DNA of 64,000 bases from Amycolatopsis mongoliensis (GTDB lineage Bacteria > Actinomycetota > Actinomycetes > Mycobacteriales > Pseudonocardiaceae), in contig NZ_CP127295.1 in assembly GCF_030285665.1 (NCBI RefSeq), positions 10,540,001 through 10,604,000 on the forward strand. The letters are read 5' to 3'. Below are positions 1 through 8,957 of this stretch, one piece after another. A model generated the notes under the pieces. It saw only the letters and a list, made by a program, of their open reading frames with translations, ran no database searches and was not told where the DNA came from. The position numbers were made by a program, and so were the translations under genes. Each line of letters opens with the position of its first letter. Position 1 is the first letter of the stretch.

Positions 1-1345
1 CGGTGCCGCGGCCGGACAGGTGCATCGCGACGCTGGGCGTCGACGGCTCCCACTCGAACTGGACGTCCCCGATCGTGACCGGGCTGCCCGGCCGCGCGCC
101 GAGCTTCGCCAGCTTGTCCTCGACGCCGAGGCGGTTGAGCCGGTCGGCCAGGTAGCCGACGGCCTCGTCGTTGCCGAAGTTGGTCTGGCGGATCCACCGC
201 TCCGGGCGGGCGCCGCGCACGATGAACGCGCCCTCCTCCTCGGGGTCGACCTCGACGGTGAACCCGGTGTCGTCGACGGCGAGCGGCCGCAGGACGATCT
301 TCTCCGGCTCCAGCACCGGCTGCATTTCGCGGTACTGCTCGACCACCTTGGCGAGCGCGAAAGTCAGCTCCCGCAGGCCCTTGCGCGACGCCGTGGAGAC
401 CTCGAACACCTGCAGGCCACGGGCTTCGAACTCCGGCCGGACGAACTCGGCGAGCTCGGCGGCCTCCGGGACGTCGATCTTGTTGAGCACGACCACGCGC
501 GGGCGCTCCTCGAGCTTCCCGCCGAGACCCGGCGTGTACTTGGCGAGCTCGGCCTCAAGAGCGTCCACATCGGACACCGGGTCGCGGCCCGGCTCCAGCG
601 TGGCGCAGTCGACGACGTGCACCAGCACCGCGCAGCGCTCGATGTGGCGCAGGAAGTCGAGCCCCAGGCCCTTGCCCTCGGACGCGCCGGGGATCAGGCC
701 GGGCACGTCGGCCATCGTGAACACCGTCTCGCCGCCGGTGATGACGCCGAGGTTCGGCACCAGCGTGGTGAACGGGTAGTCGGCGATCTTCGGCTTGGCC
801 GCGGACAGCACCGAGATCAGCGACGACTTGCCGGCGGACGGGAAGCCGAGCAGGCCGACGTCGGCGACCGAGCGCAGCTCCAGCACGAGGTTGCGGGCCT
901 CACCCGGCTCGCCCAGCAGCGCGAACCCGGGAGCCTTGCGCGCCTTCGACGACAGCGCAGCGTTGCCGAGCCCGCCGCGGCCGCCCTGGGCGGCGACGAA
1001 CGTGGTGCCCGGGCCGATCAGGTCGGCGACCATCTCGCCGTCCTCGGTGAACACGACGGTGCCGGACGGCACCTTCATCACCAGGGTCTCCCCCGCCGCG
1101 CCCGCGCGGTTGCCGCCCTGGCCCATCTTGCCGCTGCCCGCCTTGGCGTGCGGGCGGAAGTGGAAGTCGAGCAGGGTGTGCACGTTCGGGTCGACGACCA
1201 GCAGGACGTCGCCGCCGTTGCCGCCGTTGCCGCCGTCCGGGCCGCCGAGCGGCTTGAACTTCTCGCGGTGCACCGAGGCGCAGCCGTTGCCCCCGTCACC
1301 GGCGGTCAGGTGGATGACCGCTCGGTCCACGAACCGGGACGCCAT
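1..1345 (-). CDS. obg: GTPase Obg/CgtA (C-terminus beyond window edge)
   Basis: Essential ribosome-associated GTPase of the Obg family, involved in 50S maturation and stress control. About 448 residues are visible from the ATG at 1345. The N-terminal glycine-rich Obg fold is plain (repeated [12 protein letters not shown] loops near residues 17-45), followed by the G domain with a P-loop GFPSAGKSS, a DVPG switch motif and an NKID base-recognition motif, then the C-terminal OCT domain, which continues past base 1. It lies downstream of rplU and rpmA on the same strand, the classical L21-L27-Obg order, but a strong hairpin separates it from rpmA, so part of its expression may be independent. The frame is open to the edge with no damage seen. 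Confidence 0.95.
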   Translation of the reverse strand, partial: MASRFVDRAVIHLTAGDGGNGCASVHREKFKPLGGPDGGNGGNGGDVLLVVDPNVHTLLDFHFRPHAKAGSGKMGQGGNRAGAAGETLVMKVPSGTVVFTEDGEMVADLIGPGTTFVAAQGGRGGLGNAALSSKARKAPGFALLGEPGEARNLVLELRSVADVGLLGFPSAGKSSLISVLSAAKPKIADYPFTTLVPNLGVITGGETVFTMADVPGLIPGASEGKGLGLDFLRHIERCAVLVHVVDCATLEPGRDPVSDVDALEAELAKYTPGLGGKLEERPRVVVLNKIDVPEAAELAEFVRPEFEARGLQVFEVSTASRKGLRELTFALAKVVEQYREMQPVLEPEKIVLRPLAVDDTGFTVEVDPEEEGAFIVRGARPERWIRQTNFGNDEAVGYLADRLNRLGVEDKLAKLGARPGSPVTIGDVQFEWEPSTPSVAMHLSGRGT

Positions 1346-1377
1346 GACTTGCCTCACTTCACTCAACGAAAGGGTAC

Positions 1378-1426
1378 GAACAAAACAAACGAGGGGTGGC
1401 ACCGGATATTCCGGCCCCACCCCTCG
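1378..1426 (-). terminator. Intrinsic terminator between rpmA and obg
   Basis: A ten-base inverted repeat (CGAGGGGTGG at 1390-1399 and its complement at 1417-1426) encloses an inner CCGG/CCGG stem. On the minus strand it is followed by a T-rich run (TTTGTTTTGTT). This is a good factor-independent terminator for the rplU-rpmA transcript, probably leaky since obg follows. Confidence 0.8.
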
Positions 1427-1452
1427 TCAGAGGTCTAACGACGACCGAAGGC

Positions 1453-1710
1453 TCAGGCCTCGGCCGGCACGATGTTGACCGTCTTGCGGCCACGCTTCTC
1501 GCCGAACTGGACCGCACCGGTGGCCAGCGCGAACAGCGTGTCGTCGCCGCCACGGCCGACGTTCACGCCGGGGTGGAACTTGGTGCCACGCTGGCGGATG
1601 AGGATCTCGCCCGCGTTGACCTGCTGGCCGCCGAAGCGCTTGACGCCGAGGCGCTGCGCGTTCGAGTCACGACCGTTGCGGGAGCTGGACGCACCCTTCT
1701 TGTGAGCCAT
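1453..1710 (-). CDS. rpmA: 50S ribosomal protein L27
   Basis: Ribosomal protein L27, 85 residues, which lines the peptidyl transferase centre of the large subunit. The start [16 protein letters not shown] is the canonical L27 N-terminus without the cleavable extension seen in Firmicutes, and the [19 protein letters not shown] core is intact. It follows rplU by 38 bases, so the two are very likely one transcript, and a strong hairpin lies just downstream before obg. Confidence 0.98.
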   Translation of the reverse strand: MAHKKGASSSRNGRDSNAQRLGVKRFGGQQVNAGEILIRQRGTKFHPGVNVGRGGDDTLFALATGAVQFGEKRGRKTVNIVPAEA

Positions 1711-1748
1711 AGCTCAATCCTCTTTCTTGCGAAGATCCGGAGAAGTTC

Positions 1749-2063
1749 TTACAGGGAGATGGCGGTGACCTCGACGCGGGTCAGCTTCTGCCGGTGACCC
1801 TGACGCTTGTGGTAGCCCGTCTTGTTCTTGAACTTGTGGATCCGGATCTTCGGACCCTTGGTCTGCTCGACGACCTTGCCGGTGACCGAGACCTTCGCCA
1901 GCGCGTCGGCGTCCGTGGTGACCTCGCCACCGTCGACGTACAAAACGGCGGGGAGGATGTGCTCGGTGCCCGGCTCGCCCTCGAGCTTCTCGACCTCGAC
2001 GACGTCGCCGACGGCCACCTTGTACTGCTTGCCGCCGGTCTTGACGATCGCGTACGCCGACAC
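1749..2063 (-). CDS. rplU: 50S ribosomal protein L21
   Basis: Ribosomal protein L21, 104 residues from the start chosen here. An in-frame ATG lies 15 bases upstream at 2078, but it overlaps a strong ribosome binding site (AGGAGA, five bases before the GTG at 2063). The GTG also puts the protein start at the usual place ([16 protein letters not shown]). The family core [14 protein letters not shown] and the C-terminal [13 protein letters not shown] are intact. First gene of the rplU-rpmA pair; the 164-base gap upstream to rne holds a hairpin at 2194-2215. Confidence 0.95.
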   Translation of the reverse strand: MSAYAIVKTGGKQYKVAVGDVVEVEKLEGEPGTEHILPAVLYVDGGEVTTDADALAKVSVTGKVVEQTKGPKIRIHKFKNKTGYHKRQGHRQKLTRVEVTAISL

Positions 2064-2193
2064 GGAAGTCTCCTGCATTACTCGACAATGGGTGGGGGCT
2101 TGCGCAACCGGCCCACCTGATGGAACGGGTGGTCCAGGACTCGCGCAGGCGACCTGCTCTGGTGGCAGGCCGTACTACAGGTTACGTGGGGTG

Positions 2194-2215
2194 CCCCGGT
2201 GCGTTACCACCGGGG
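2194..2215 (-). terminator. Hairpin between rne and rplU
   Basis: Perfect 8-bp stem CCCCGGTG/CACCGGGG with a six-base loop, 12 bases past the rne stop. There is no T-run, so it could be an rne 3' end stem or part of the rplU leader; I cannot tell which. Confidence 0.45.
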
Positions 2216-2227
2216 TCCCCTAGTCGT

Positions 2228-5164
2228 TCACTGGCTCTGGTCGGACGCGTGCACCGGCGGACCCGCCGGGCGCGACGCGGCCCGGCGCGACCGGCGCCGG
2301 GTGGGACGCGCGGCCGGTTCGGGCACGCTGACCTCGGGTTCGGCGACCGGCTCGGCGGCCTCCGAAGATCCGGTGACCGGCTCTTCGGCCGGCTCCGGCG
2401 CCGAGGTCCGCTCGACGGCAGGCTCCTCCAGCGGCACCGGGGTTTCGTCCGCCTCGGTGGTCACCGGGACATCCGCGACCTCGGTGGCCGGCTCGGCGAC
2501 GGCCTCCGAAGACGCCACGGCCTCGGCCGGGTCGGTCACCTCCGGGACGGGCCCGGTGCCGTTCAGCGCGCCGTGGTCCTGGTCCTTGGCCGCCTTCGAG
2601 GCGTTGGCCACCGCGGCCACCGCCGACGCGACCGACGCGCGCTGCTCCGGCGGCGGGACCGCGTGGACCTCGGCCTTGGCGGCCTCGGCCTGCTCCTTGG
2701 CGGCCTCGTCGCCCTTGCCGCGGCCCCGCGACCGGCGGGAGCTCTTCTCCCCGCCACCGCCGTTGCCGCCACCGCCGGTACCGCCGTTGCCGTTCCCGCC
2801 GTGGGAGTGCGCACCGCCGCCCGTGCGCTGCACCTCGGTCGAGACGAGCACGCCCCGGCCCTTGCAGTGCTCGCACGGCGTCGAGAACGCCTCCAGCAGG
2901 CCCGTGCCGATCTTCTTGCGGGTCATCTGCACCAGGCCGAGCGAGGTGACCTCGGCGACCTGGTGACGCGTGCGGTCGCGGCCGAGGCACTCGGTCAGGC
3001 GGCGCAGCACCAGCTCGCGGTTGGACTCGAGCACCATGTCGATGAAGTCGATCACGATGATGCCGCCGATGTCCCGCAGCCGGAGCTGGCGGACGATCTC
3101 CTCCGCCGACTCCAGGTTGTTGCGGGTCACCGTCTCCTCGAGGTTGCCACCCGAACCGGTGAACTTGCCGGTATTGACGTCGATCACCGTCATCGCCTCG
3201 GTGCGGTCGATGACCAGGTAACCGCCGGAAGGCAGCCAGACCTTGCGGTCGAGCGCCTTGGTGATCTGCTCGTCGATCCGGTGGTCGGCGAACGCGTCGC
3301 CGGTGCCGGTGTAGCGCTTGAGCCGCTCGGTCAGCTCCGGCGCGACGTGCCGGACGTAGTCGTTGATGGTCTCCCAGGAGCGGTTGCCCTGGATCTCCAG
3401 CTTGGTGAAGTCCTCGGTGAAGAGGTCACGCACGACCTTGACCAGCAGGTCCGGCTCTTCGTAGAGCATTGTCGGCGCGCCGCCCTTCTTGCCGGAACCG
3501 GCGGCGGCCTTCTCCTTGATGACGTCCCACTGGGCCTTCAGGCGGTCGACGTCGCGGCCCAGCTCCTCCTCGCCGATGCCCTCGGAGGCGGTGCGGATGA
3601 TGACGCCCGCGTCCTCCGGGACGATCCGCTTGAGGATGTCCTTGAGCCGACGGCGCTCGTTCTCCGGCAGCTTGCGGGAGATGCCGGTGGCACCGCCCGC
3701 GGGGACGTACACCAGGAAGCGGCCGGGCAGCGAGATCTGCGTGGTCAGCCGGGCGCCCTTGTGCCCGACCGGGTCCTTGGTCACCTGGACCAGCACGGAG
3801 TCGCCGGTGGACAGCGCCTGCTCGATCTTGCGGGCCTTGCCCTCGAGGCCGGCGGCGTCCCAGTCGACCTCACCGGCGTAGAGCACGGCGTTGCGGCCGC
3901 GGCCGATGTCGATGAACGCGGCCTCCATGCTCGGCAGCACGTTCTGGACGCGGCCGAGGTAGACGTTGCCGACGATCGAGCCGGAGCCCGACTGCGTCAC
4001 GAAGTGCTCGACCAGCACGCCGTCCTCGAGGACGCCGATCTGCGTCGAGTCGCCCTTCTCGGCGACGACCATCGTGCGCTCGACCGACTCCCGGCGGGCC
4101 AGGAACTCGGCCTCGGACAGGATCGGGGCGCGGCGGCGGCCGGCCTCGCGGCCGTCGCGGCGGCGCTGGCGCTTGGCCTCCAGGCGGGTCGACCCGCGGA
4201 CGCTGCGCACCTCGTCGCGCGCCGGGCGCTCGCGCTCGGCCTGCTCGGCCTTGGCCTGGCGGACGTGGGTGACGGTGTTGGGCGGGTCGTCGGTGGTCTC
4301 GGCGTCGTCGCCGTCCGAGCCCTTGCGGCGACGGCGGCGGCGACGGCGCTTGCTGCCGCCTTCCCCCTCGTCGCTGTCGTTGTCCGACTCCGCGGCGGCT
4401 TCCTCGGCCTCTTCGGTGTCCGCTTCGGGCTTTTCGTCCCCGTTCCCGGCGCGGCTCTTGCGGCGCGGCTGCTCTTCGGCCTGGACGTCTTCGTTCTCGG
4501 CCTCGTCGCCCCCGTCGGCGCCCTTGCCGCGGCCACGGCCGCGACGGCCCCGGCGGCGACGGCGGCGGCTGCCGGCGTCGTCACCCTCGTCGTCCCCGGC
4601 GTCGAGGGCCGACGTGGTGTCTTCGGTCTCCTCTTCGACCGCCTCGAGTTCGGGGCGGGATTCGGGGCGGGCCTCCGGACGGGCTGCCGGCTCCGCGAAC
4701 GGGTCGGCGGGCTTGCGGGCCGGCTTGACGGCCGCGGGCTCCGGCGGCAGGAAAACCGGCGACGGCGCGGCGAACACCGGCAGGTGCGCGCGGGTCTTCT
4801 GCCGCGGGCGCGGCTTCTCGGCCTCCGCGGCCGGCACCTCGGGCACCGCGGAGCGGCTCGGGGCCGGCTCGGCAGGCGCCTCGGCGGCGGGCTGCGGGGC
4901 CTGCGCGGCGGGCGCGTCGCCGGCGTCGGCCGGGGCGAAGGTCTCCGCCACCTTGAGCGCCACGTCCCTGGTCACGCTCGACTGCGCGCTGCGCACGGTT
5001 TCGCCCAGCTCGGCGAGCTTGGCGAGGACGTCCCGGCTGTTCTTCTCGAGCAGCTTGGCCAGCGCGTGCACCCGGATCCGGGCGGGCAGGTCGGCCAGCG
5101 GGCCGCTCGTGGGTGTGACGGGATTCCCGCCGGTCTGCTCGGCGGGTGTTTCCGCGTTCGACAT
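2228..5164 (-). CDS. rne: Ribonuclease E/G family protein
   Basis: RNase E/G endoribonuclease of about 978 residues, acting in mRNA decay and rRNA processing. The catalytic core with S1-like and DNase-I-like segments sits in the middle (around residues 350-790), including VYLGRVQNVLPSMEAAFIDIG and the metal-site segment VIDVNTGKFTGSGGN, and a zinc-link motif CEHCKGRG. It is flanked by long disordered arms, as in mycobacterial RNase E: an acidic/basic N-terminal arm rich in Glu and poly-Arg blocks, and a C-terminal Pro/Ala/Glu arm. The ATG at 5164 is chosen because GGAGGAG lies five to six bases upstream; the frame continues open further upstream without a better site. It heads the chain rne-rplU-rpmA-obg. 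Confidence 0.93.
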   Translation of the reverse strand: MSNAETPAEQTGGNPVTPTSGPLADLPARIRVHALAKLLEKNSRDVLAKLAELGETVRSAQSSVTRDVALKVAETFAPADAGDAPAAQAPQPAAEAPAEPAPSRSAVPEVPAAEAEKPRPRQKTRAHLPVFAAPSPVFLPPEPAAVKPARKPADPFAEPAARPEARPESRPELEAVEEETEDTTSALDAGDDEGDDAGSRRRRRRGRRGRGRGKGADGGDEAENEDVQAEEQPRRKSRAGNGDEKPEADTEEAEEAAAESDNDSDEGEGGSKRRRRRRRRKGSDGDDAETTDDPPNTVTHVRQAKAEQAERERPARDEVRSVRGSTRLEAKRQRRRDGREAGRRRAPILSEAEFLARRESVERTMVVAEKGDSTQIGVLEDGVLVEHFVTQSGSGSIVGNVYLGRVQNVLPSMEAAFIDIGRGRNAVLYAGEVDWDAAGLEGKARKIEQALSTGDSVLVQVTKDPVGHKGARLTTQISLPGRFLVYVPAGGATGISRKLPENERRRLKDILKRIVPEDAGVIIRTASEGIGEEELGRDVDRLKAQWDVIKEKAAAGSGKKGGAPTMLYEEPDLLVKVVRDLFTEDFTKLEIQGNRSWETINDYVRHVAPELTERLKRYTGTGDAFADHRIDEQITKALDRKVWLPSGGYLVIDRTEAMTVIDVNTGKFTGSGGNLEETVTRNNLESAEEIVRQLRLRDIGGIIVIDFIDMVLESNRELVLRRLTECLGRDRTRHQVAEVTSLGLVQMTRKKIGTGLLEAFSTPCEHCKGRGVLVSTEVQRTGGGAHSHGGNGNGGTGGGGNGGGGEKSSRRSRGRGKGDEAAKEQAEAAKAEVHAVPPPEQRASVASAVAAVANASKAAKDQDHGALNGTGPVPEVTDPAEAVASSEAVAEPATEVADVPVTTEADETPVPLEEPAVERTSAPEPAEEPVTGSSEAAEPVAEPEVSVPEPAARPTRRRSRRAASRPAGPPVHASDQSQ

Positions 5165-5699
5165 GTGTCTCCTCCGCCCCCGGGCGCGTCTGCCGGTGCT
5201 CACCGGCAGGGACGCGGCCGCGCAGGGGCCCCTTTCTGTTCGTTCCGCCGTGGTGGTCACCAGCGACGGGAATCCTGGCCCGACGACCGGGCGCCGCGCC
5301 ACCGCATCCGGCGGCGCGCAACCCGGTCAAAGGTCTGCTCGGAGTTGTGCGTCGGCACTCGCGGCCCCCGGGCCGCCCGCCACGTCGTCCAGCCGCCCGG
5401 TTCGCGGGCGGCGACGCGCGTCGTGCTGTTCGTGCACATCACCGGGCCACAACGCCGCAGGCAGCACCTCTCACGTGCGCCCCGCGGCCCAGCGGCCACC
5501 CCGAGTATCCCACACCGGGTGACTGCTCCGGTGTACTCGGTACCTCCGCCCACGCCGCCGGGCGCGCCGCGGGCCCACCGGCCGGGGGAACTTGGCCGCA
5601 GCGCTTGTCCGCCGGGCACGGGGTGGCTACCGTGCGGCTCGGGGTGACCGGGATCTCGCGCACCGGCACCCGCGGTTCCTGCATCCGGTGGGAGGTCCG
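5165..5699. other. Divergent intergenic region, rne leader
   Basis: This 535-base gap separates rne (minus) from a secreted peptidase (plus). Near the rne start, 5190-5209 forms a stem CTGCCGG/CCGGCAG that would sit in the rne 5' untranslated RNA; in other bacteria rne leaders carry autoregulatory hairpins, so this is a possible control element (inference). No further gene, tRNA or clear promoter pair could be supported in the rest. Confidence 0.4.
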
Positions 5700-7151
5700 G
5701 TGTCCCTGCTGGCGCGGCCCCTGCGGGCGGCCGTGTGCACCGTACTGGTGCTTTCGGGATGCGTCACCGCCGGTCCGGCGGCGGCCGACGAGCCCGGCTG
5801 CGGTCACGGCCGGAACCTGCGCTACGTCGTCACCTTCGACCGCGGCACGTCCGAGTCCGCCGCCCGCGCGCAGGTCACCGGCGCGTGCGGGGCCACCACC
5901 GTCTACTACCCGCAGATCGCCGTCGCCGTCGCCACCTCGGGCGACCCGGACTTCGGCGGGCGGATCGGGCTCGACCGGGCGTTCAGCGCCCAGGCCGAGC
6001 GGCTGGCCGCGCAGCGCGCCACCGAGGTCAGGCCGCAGCCCGCGCGGGCGACACTGCCCGCGACCGACCCCGCGAAGGTGCCCACCGCCGACCTGAGCGA
6101 CCGGCAGTGGGACATGCGGATGATCAACGCGGGCCGCTCTCCGGCAGCCCCGGGCGTCTCCGGCGGCACCGACGTTTCGCACGGCAGCCGGGACGTCGTC
6201 GTCGGCGTCCTCGACTCGGGCATCGACCCCGGTCACCCGGACCTGAGCGCCGCCCTCGACCGCGACGACTCCGCCGGCTGCCTGACCGGCGCCCCCGACC
6301 GGTCCGAGTCCGCCTGGAAGCCGACGACGTCGGTGCACGGCACGCACGTGGCGGGGATCATCGCGGCGGCCGACGACGGGCACGGCGTGACGGGTGTGGC
6401 GCCCGGGGTCAGGGTGGCGTCGGTGAAGGTGATCGACGACCGCGGCTACGCGGACCCGGAGGCCGCGGTGTGCGGGCTGATGTGGGCGGCGTCCCGGCAC
6501 ATGCGGCTGACGAACAGCAGCTTCTTCGTCAACCCGTGGACGCTCTCGTGCATCCGCGGCGACGACCGCGGGGTGGTGCACGAAGCGCTGGCGCGCGCGG
6601 TCGAATACAGCACGTCGGCGGGCACGCTGAACGTCGCGGCGGCGACCAACGAGGCCGTCGACCTGACGCCGGCGGCGCGTTCCGGCTCACCCGCGGCGGG
6701 TGCGGGGTGCGAGGCGCTGCCGGCCGCGCTGCGGGACGTCGTCGCGGTGTCCGCCGTCGGCTCGGACCGGGTGAAGGCGGGCTACAGCTCGTACGGGCTG
6801 GGCGTGATCGATGTCACCGCCCCGGGTGGTGAGACGGGCGAGTGCGTGCTTTCGACGGTGCCCGGCGGGTACGCCCCGCTGTGCGGGACGTCGATGGCCG
6901 CGCCGCACGCCACCGGGGTGCTGGCGCTGCTGGCGTCGATGTACCGGGACGCCGGGCCGCGGCAGCTGCGGCGGACGCTGGACGCCCAGGCGATGCCGAT
7001 GCCGTGCCCGGCCGACTACGACCTCACCGGGGACGGGACCCAGGATGCCTACTGCGCTGGGTACGAGGGGTTCAACGGCTTCTACGGGCACGGGATGGTG
7101 GACGCGCTGGCCGCCGTCGCGCCGCGGGGACGGCCCGATCCGGCCCGCTGA
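5700..7151 (+). CDS. Secreted S8 (subtilisin-like) serine peptidase, possible lipoprotein
   Basis: Subtilase of 483 residues. The catalytic triad is visible: Asp172 in VLDSGIDPGHPDL, His213 in HGTHVAGI and Ser398 in GTSMAAPHATG. The GTG at 5700 is preferred because GGAGG lies four bases upstream. Its N-terminus reads as a signal peptide whose hydrophobic stretch ends in LSGC, a plausible lipobox, so the enzyme may be membrane-anchored outside the cell. Residues about 30-150 look like an inhibitor-type prodomain with a YVVTF start. No C-terminal membrane anchor, so it is not a classical mycosin. Monocistronic, convergent with an ABC exporter operon. An upstream ATG at 5592 would add an arginine-rich stretch that does not look like protein. 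Confidence 0.88.
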   Translation: MSLLARPLRAAVCTVLVLSGCVTAGPAAADEPGCGHGRNLRYVVTFDRGTSESAARAQVTGACGATTVYYPQIAVAVATSGDPDFGGRIGLDRAFSAQAERLAAQRATEVRPQPARATLPATDPAKVPTADLSDRQWDMRMINAGRSPAAPGVSGGTDVSHGSRDVVVGVLDSGIDPGHPDLSAALDRDDSAGCLTGAPDRSESAWKPTTSVHGTHVAGIIAAADDGHGVTGVAPGVRVASVKVIDDRGYADPEAAVCGLMWAASRHMRLTNSSFFVNPWTLSCIRGDDRGVVHEALARAVEYSTSAGTLNVAAATNEAVDLTPAARSGSPAAGAGCEALPAALRDVVAVSAVGSDRVKAGYSSYGLGVIDVTAPGGETGECVLSTVPGGYAPLCGTSMAAPHATGVLALLASMYRDAGPRQLRRTLDAQAMPMPCPADYDLTGDGTQDAYCAGYEGFNGFYGHGMVDALAAVAPRGRPDPAR

Positions 7152-7177
7152 GCCGCTCCAGGCCGTGCGGGAAACCA

Positions 7178-7250
7178 GGACTCGCGTGGTTGCAGCCGGG
7201 ACTCGCGTGATCGGAGGCGGAACTCGCGTGATTGGCGGGGCATCGCGTCA
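7178..7250. repeat. Tandem 21-bp repeat with ACTCGCGTG core
   Basis: ACTCGCGTG occurs at 7180, 7201 and 7222, exactly 21 bases apart, with related spacer text (GGGACTCGCGTGATCGGAGG-type unit), and a degenerate copy follows near 7242. It fills the gap between a plus-strand peptidase gene and the minus-strand exporter operon, so it may act in termination or as a protein-binding array. Confidence 0.8.
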
Positions 7251-8078
7251 TGTCAGGAGGAGTTTGGCGATGCGGCGGGTCGAGGCCCACAGGCCCACCG
7301 CGCCCAGGACCAGCAGGTAGGCCAGGTTGACCAGCATGCTGCCGGACAGCAGGCCCGTCGCGAGGCCGCGCATCAGCTCGATCGCGTGGTACAGCGGGAG
7401 GCAGCGGACCACCCACTGCAGCGGCTCCGGGTACACCGACAGCGGGAAGAACGTCGTCGCGAACAGGAACATCGGCATCAGCCCGAGCGCGATGTAGTCG
7501 AACTGGGCCGTCGACCGCAGGAACGTCACCAGGGCCATGCCGATCGCCGAGAAGGCCAGCCCCACCAGCAGCGCCGCCGGGACCATCAGCAGCGCCCACC
7601 ACGACGCCAGCAGCCCCATCGCCGCCGCGATCGCGAGGAACGCCACCGCGTAGATGCCGCCGCGGGTCATCGCCCAGCCGATCTCGCCCAGCGCCACGTC
7701 CAGCGGGCCGATCGGCGTCGCCAGCATCGCGTCGTACAGTTTCGCGTAGCGCAGCTTGAAGAACAGGTTGTACGTCGACTCGAACACCGCACCGTTCATC
7801 GCCGACGTCGCCAGCAAGGCCGGCGCCACGAACGCGACGTAGCCCATCGGGCGGCCGTCCGGGCCGGCCACCTCGGTGACCAGCTTGCCGAACCCCACCT
7901 GGAAAGCCAGCAGGTACAGGAACGGCTCGGCCGCGCCGGACAGGAACATCAGCCAGCCGGCGCGGGCGACGCGCACCGACCGCTCGACGACCATGCCGGC
8001 GCGGCCCGCGTACAGCCCGGGCGGCAGGATCCGCAGCAGCAGCCCGGCTCGCGCCGGTGGGGCCTGGACGCTCACCAT
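7248..8078 (-). CDS. ABC-2 type exporter permease (second)
   Basis: Membrane subunit of an ABC exporter, 276 residues, ABC2_membrane/DrrB-NodJ type. Six hydrophobic segments can be seen, for example FLYLLAFQVGFG, GGIYAVAFLAIAAAMG and AIGMALVTFL. Its ATG at 8078 overlaps the stop of the preceding permease by one base (TGATG), showing translational coupling. With the sister permease and the ATPase it should form a drug or lipid exporter; the substrate cannot be read from the sequence. Confidence 0.9.
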   Translation of the reverse strand: MVSVQAPPARAGLLLRILPPGLYAGRAGMVVERSVRVARAGWLMFLSGAAEPFLYLLAFQVGFGKLVTEVAGPDGRPMGYVAFVAPALLATSAMNGAVFESTYNLFFKLRYAKLYDAMLATPIGPLDVALGEIGWAMTRGGIYAVAFLAIAAAMGLLASWWALLMVPAALLVGLAFSAIGMALVTFLRSTAQFDYIALGLMPMFLFATTFFPLSVYPEPLQWVVRCLPLYHAIELMRGLATGLLSGSMLVNLAYLLVLGAVGLWASTRRIAKLLLT

Positions 8079-8884
8079 CAGACCACCAGCCTCCGGTAGA
8101 AGGCCCGGTGCGCGACCGCCCACCCGGCCGCGAACACCGCCGCGAGCACCGCGAAGTGCCCGAGCATCGCCCAGCCGCCGACTCCCCCGGCGCTCACGCC
8201 GCGGGCCAGCTGCGTGCCGTGCCACAGCGGGGAGAGCCAGGCCAGCCAGCGGATCGCGCCCGGCAGCTGCGAGATCGGGAAGAACGTGCCGGAGAACAAC
8301 GTCATCGGCATGACGACGAAGCGGAAGATCAGCCCGAAGCGCTGGCCCTCGTCGAACGTCCGCGCCGCGAGTGCGGTGATCGGCGTGGCGCAGGCGAGTC
8401 CGGTGACCGTGCCCACGAGGATCACCAGCAGCACGCTGGGCCCGGCCCAGGCGCCGAAGAACAGCGCGACGAACGCGTAGATCGCGCCGGCGAGCGTCAG
8501 CCGCAGGGTCGTCCAGATCAGGTGGCCGCCGAGCACCTGGCCCGGCGACACGGGGGTGGCCGTGACGGCCAGGTAGTCCTTCTGCCACTTGAACCCGGAC
8601 AGCACCGGGTAGCTCGAATCGCCGATGCCCAGCTGCGCGGCGCCGGCGGCGAGCAGCGCCGGGGCGATGTACTGCAGGTACGACAGGCCACCGGTGACCA
8701 CGCCCGGCCGCACCTGCGAACCGAAGCCGAGGCCCATCGCGGCGAGGAACAGCACCGGCTGGAGGCCGGTGGAGTACAGAGTGGACACCCAGTGGCGGCG
8801 GTACCAGGTCCAGTACCCCTCGACGCGCAGCCAGGCACCGTGCCACTTGCCGACGACGCGGCCGGTGGATTCGACGGTGGTCAT
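8078..8884 (-). CDS. ABC-2 type exporter permease (first)
   Basis: Membrane subunit of the same exporter, 268 residues. It has about six transmembrane stretches and the FSGTFFPISQLP segment typical of DrrB/NodJ permeases before the last helices. The start is the ATG at 8884. It lies 73 bases downstream of the ATPase gene and overlaps the next permease by one base. The two permeases share layout (a FFP motif, then an LP.W.....P..H segment), so they look like an ancient duplication forming a heterodimer. Confidence 0.9.
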   Translation of the reverse strand: MTTVESTGRVVGKWHGAWLRVEGYWTWYRRHWVSTLYSTGLQPVLFLAAMGLGFGSQVRPGVVTGGLSYLQYIAPALLAAGAAQLGIGDSSYPVLSGFKWQKDYLAVTATPVSPGQVLGGHLIWTTLRLTLAGAIYAFVALFFGAWAGPSVLLVILVGTVTGLACATPITALAARTFDEGQRFGLIFRFVVMPMTLFSGTFFPISQLPGAIRWLAWLSPLWHGTQLARGVSAGGVGGWAMLGHFAVLAAVFAAGWAVAHRAFYRRLVV

Positions 8885-8957
8885 GGCCGCCTCCGGGACA
8901 CCCTGACGGGATTCATCGGCGAGTGCTTTCCGCGAGCACGGTTCTTCCCCATCCGAG

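Noticed and set aside
2120..5647. Very long plus-strand open frame opposite rne
   Set aside because: It is Arg/Gly/Leu-rich, has no domain and mirrors a well-recognised RNase E/G gene; in high-GC DNA the antisense frame stays open by chance.
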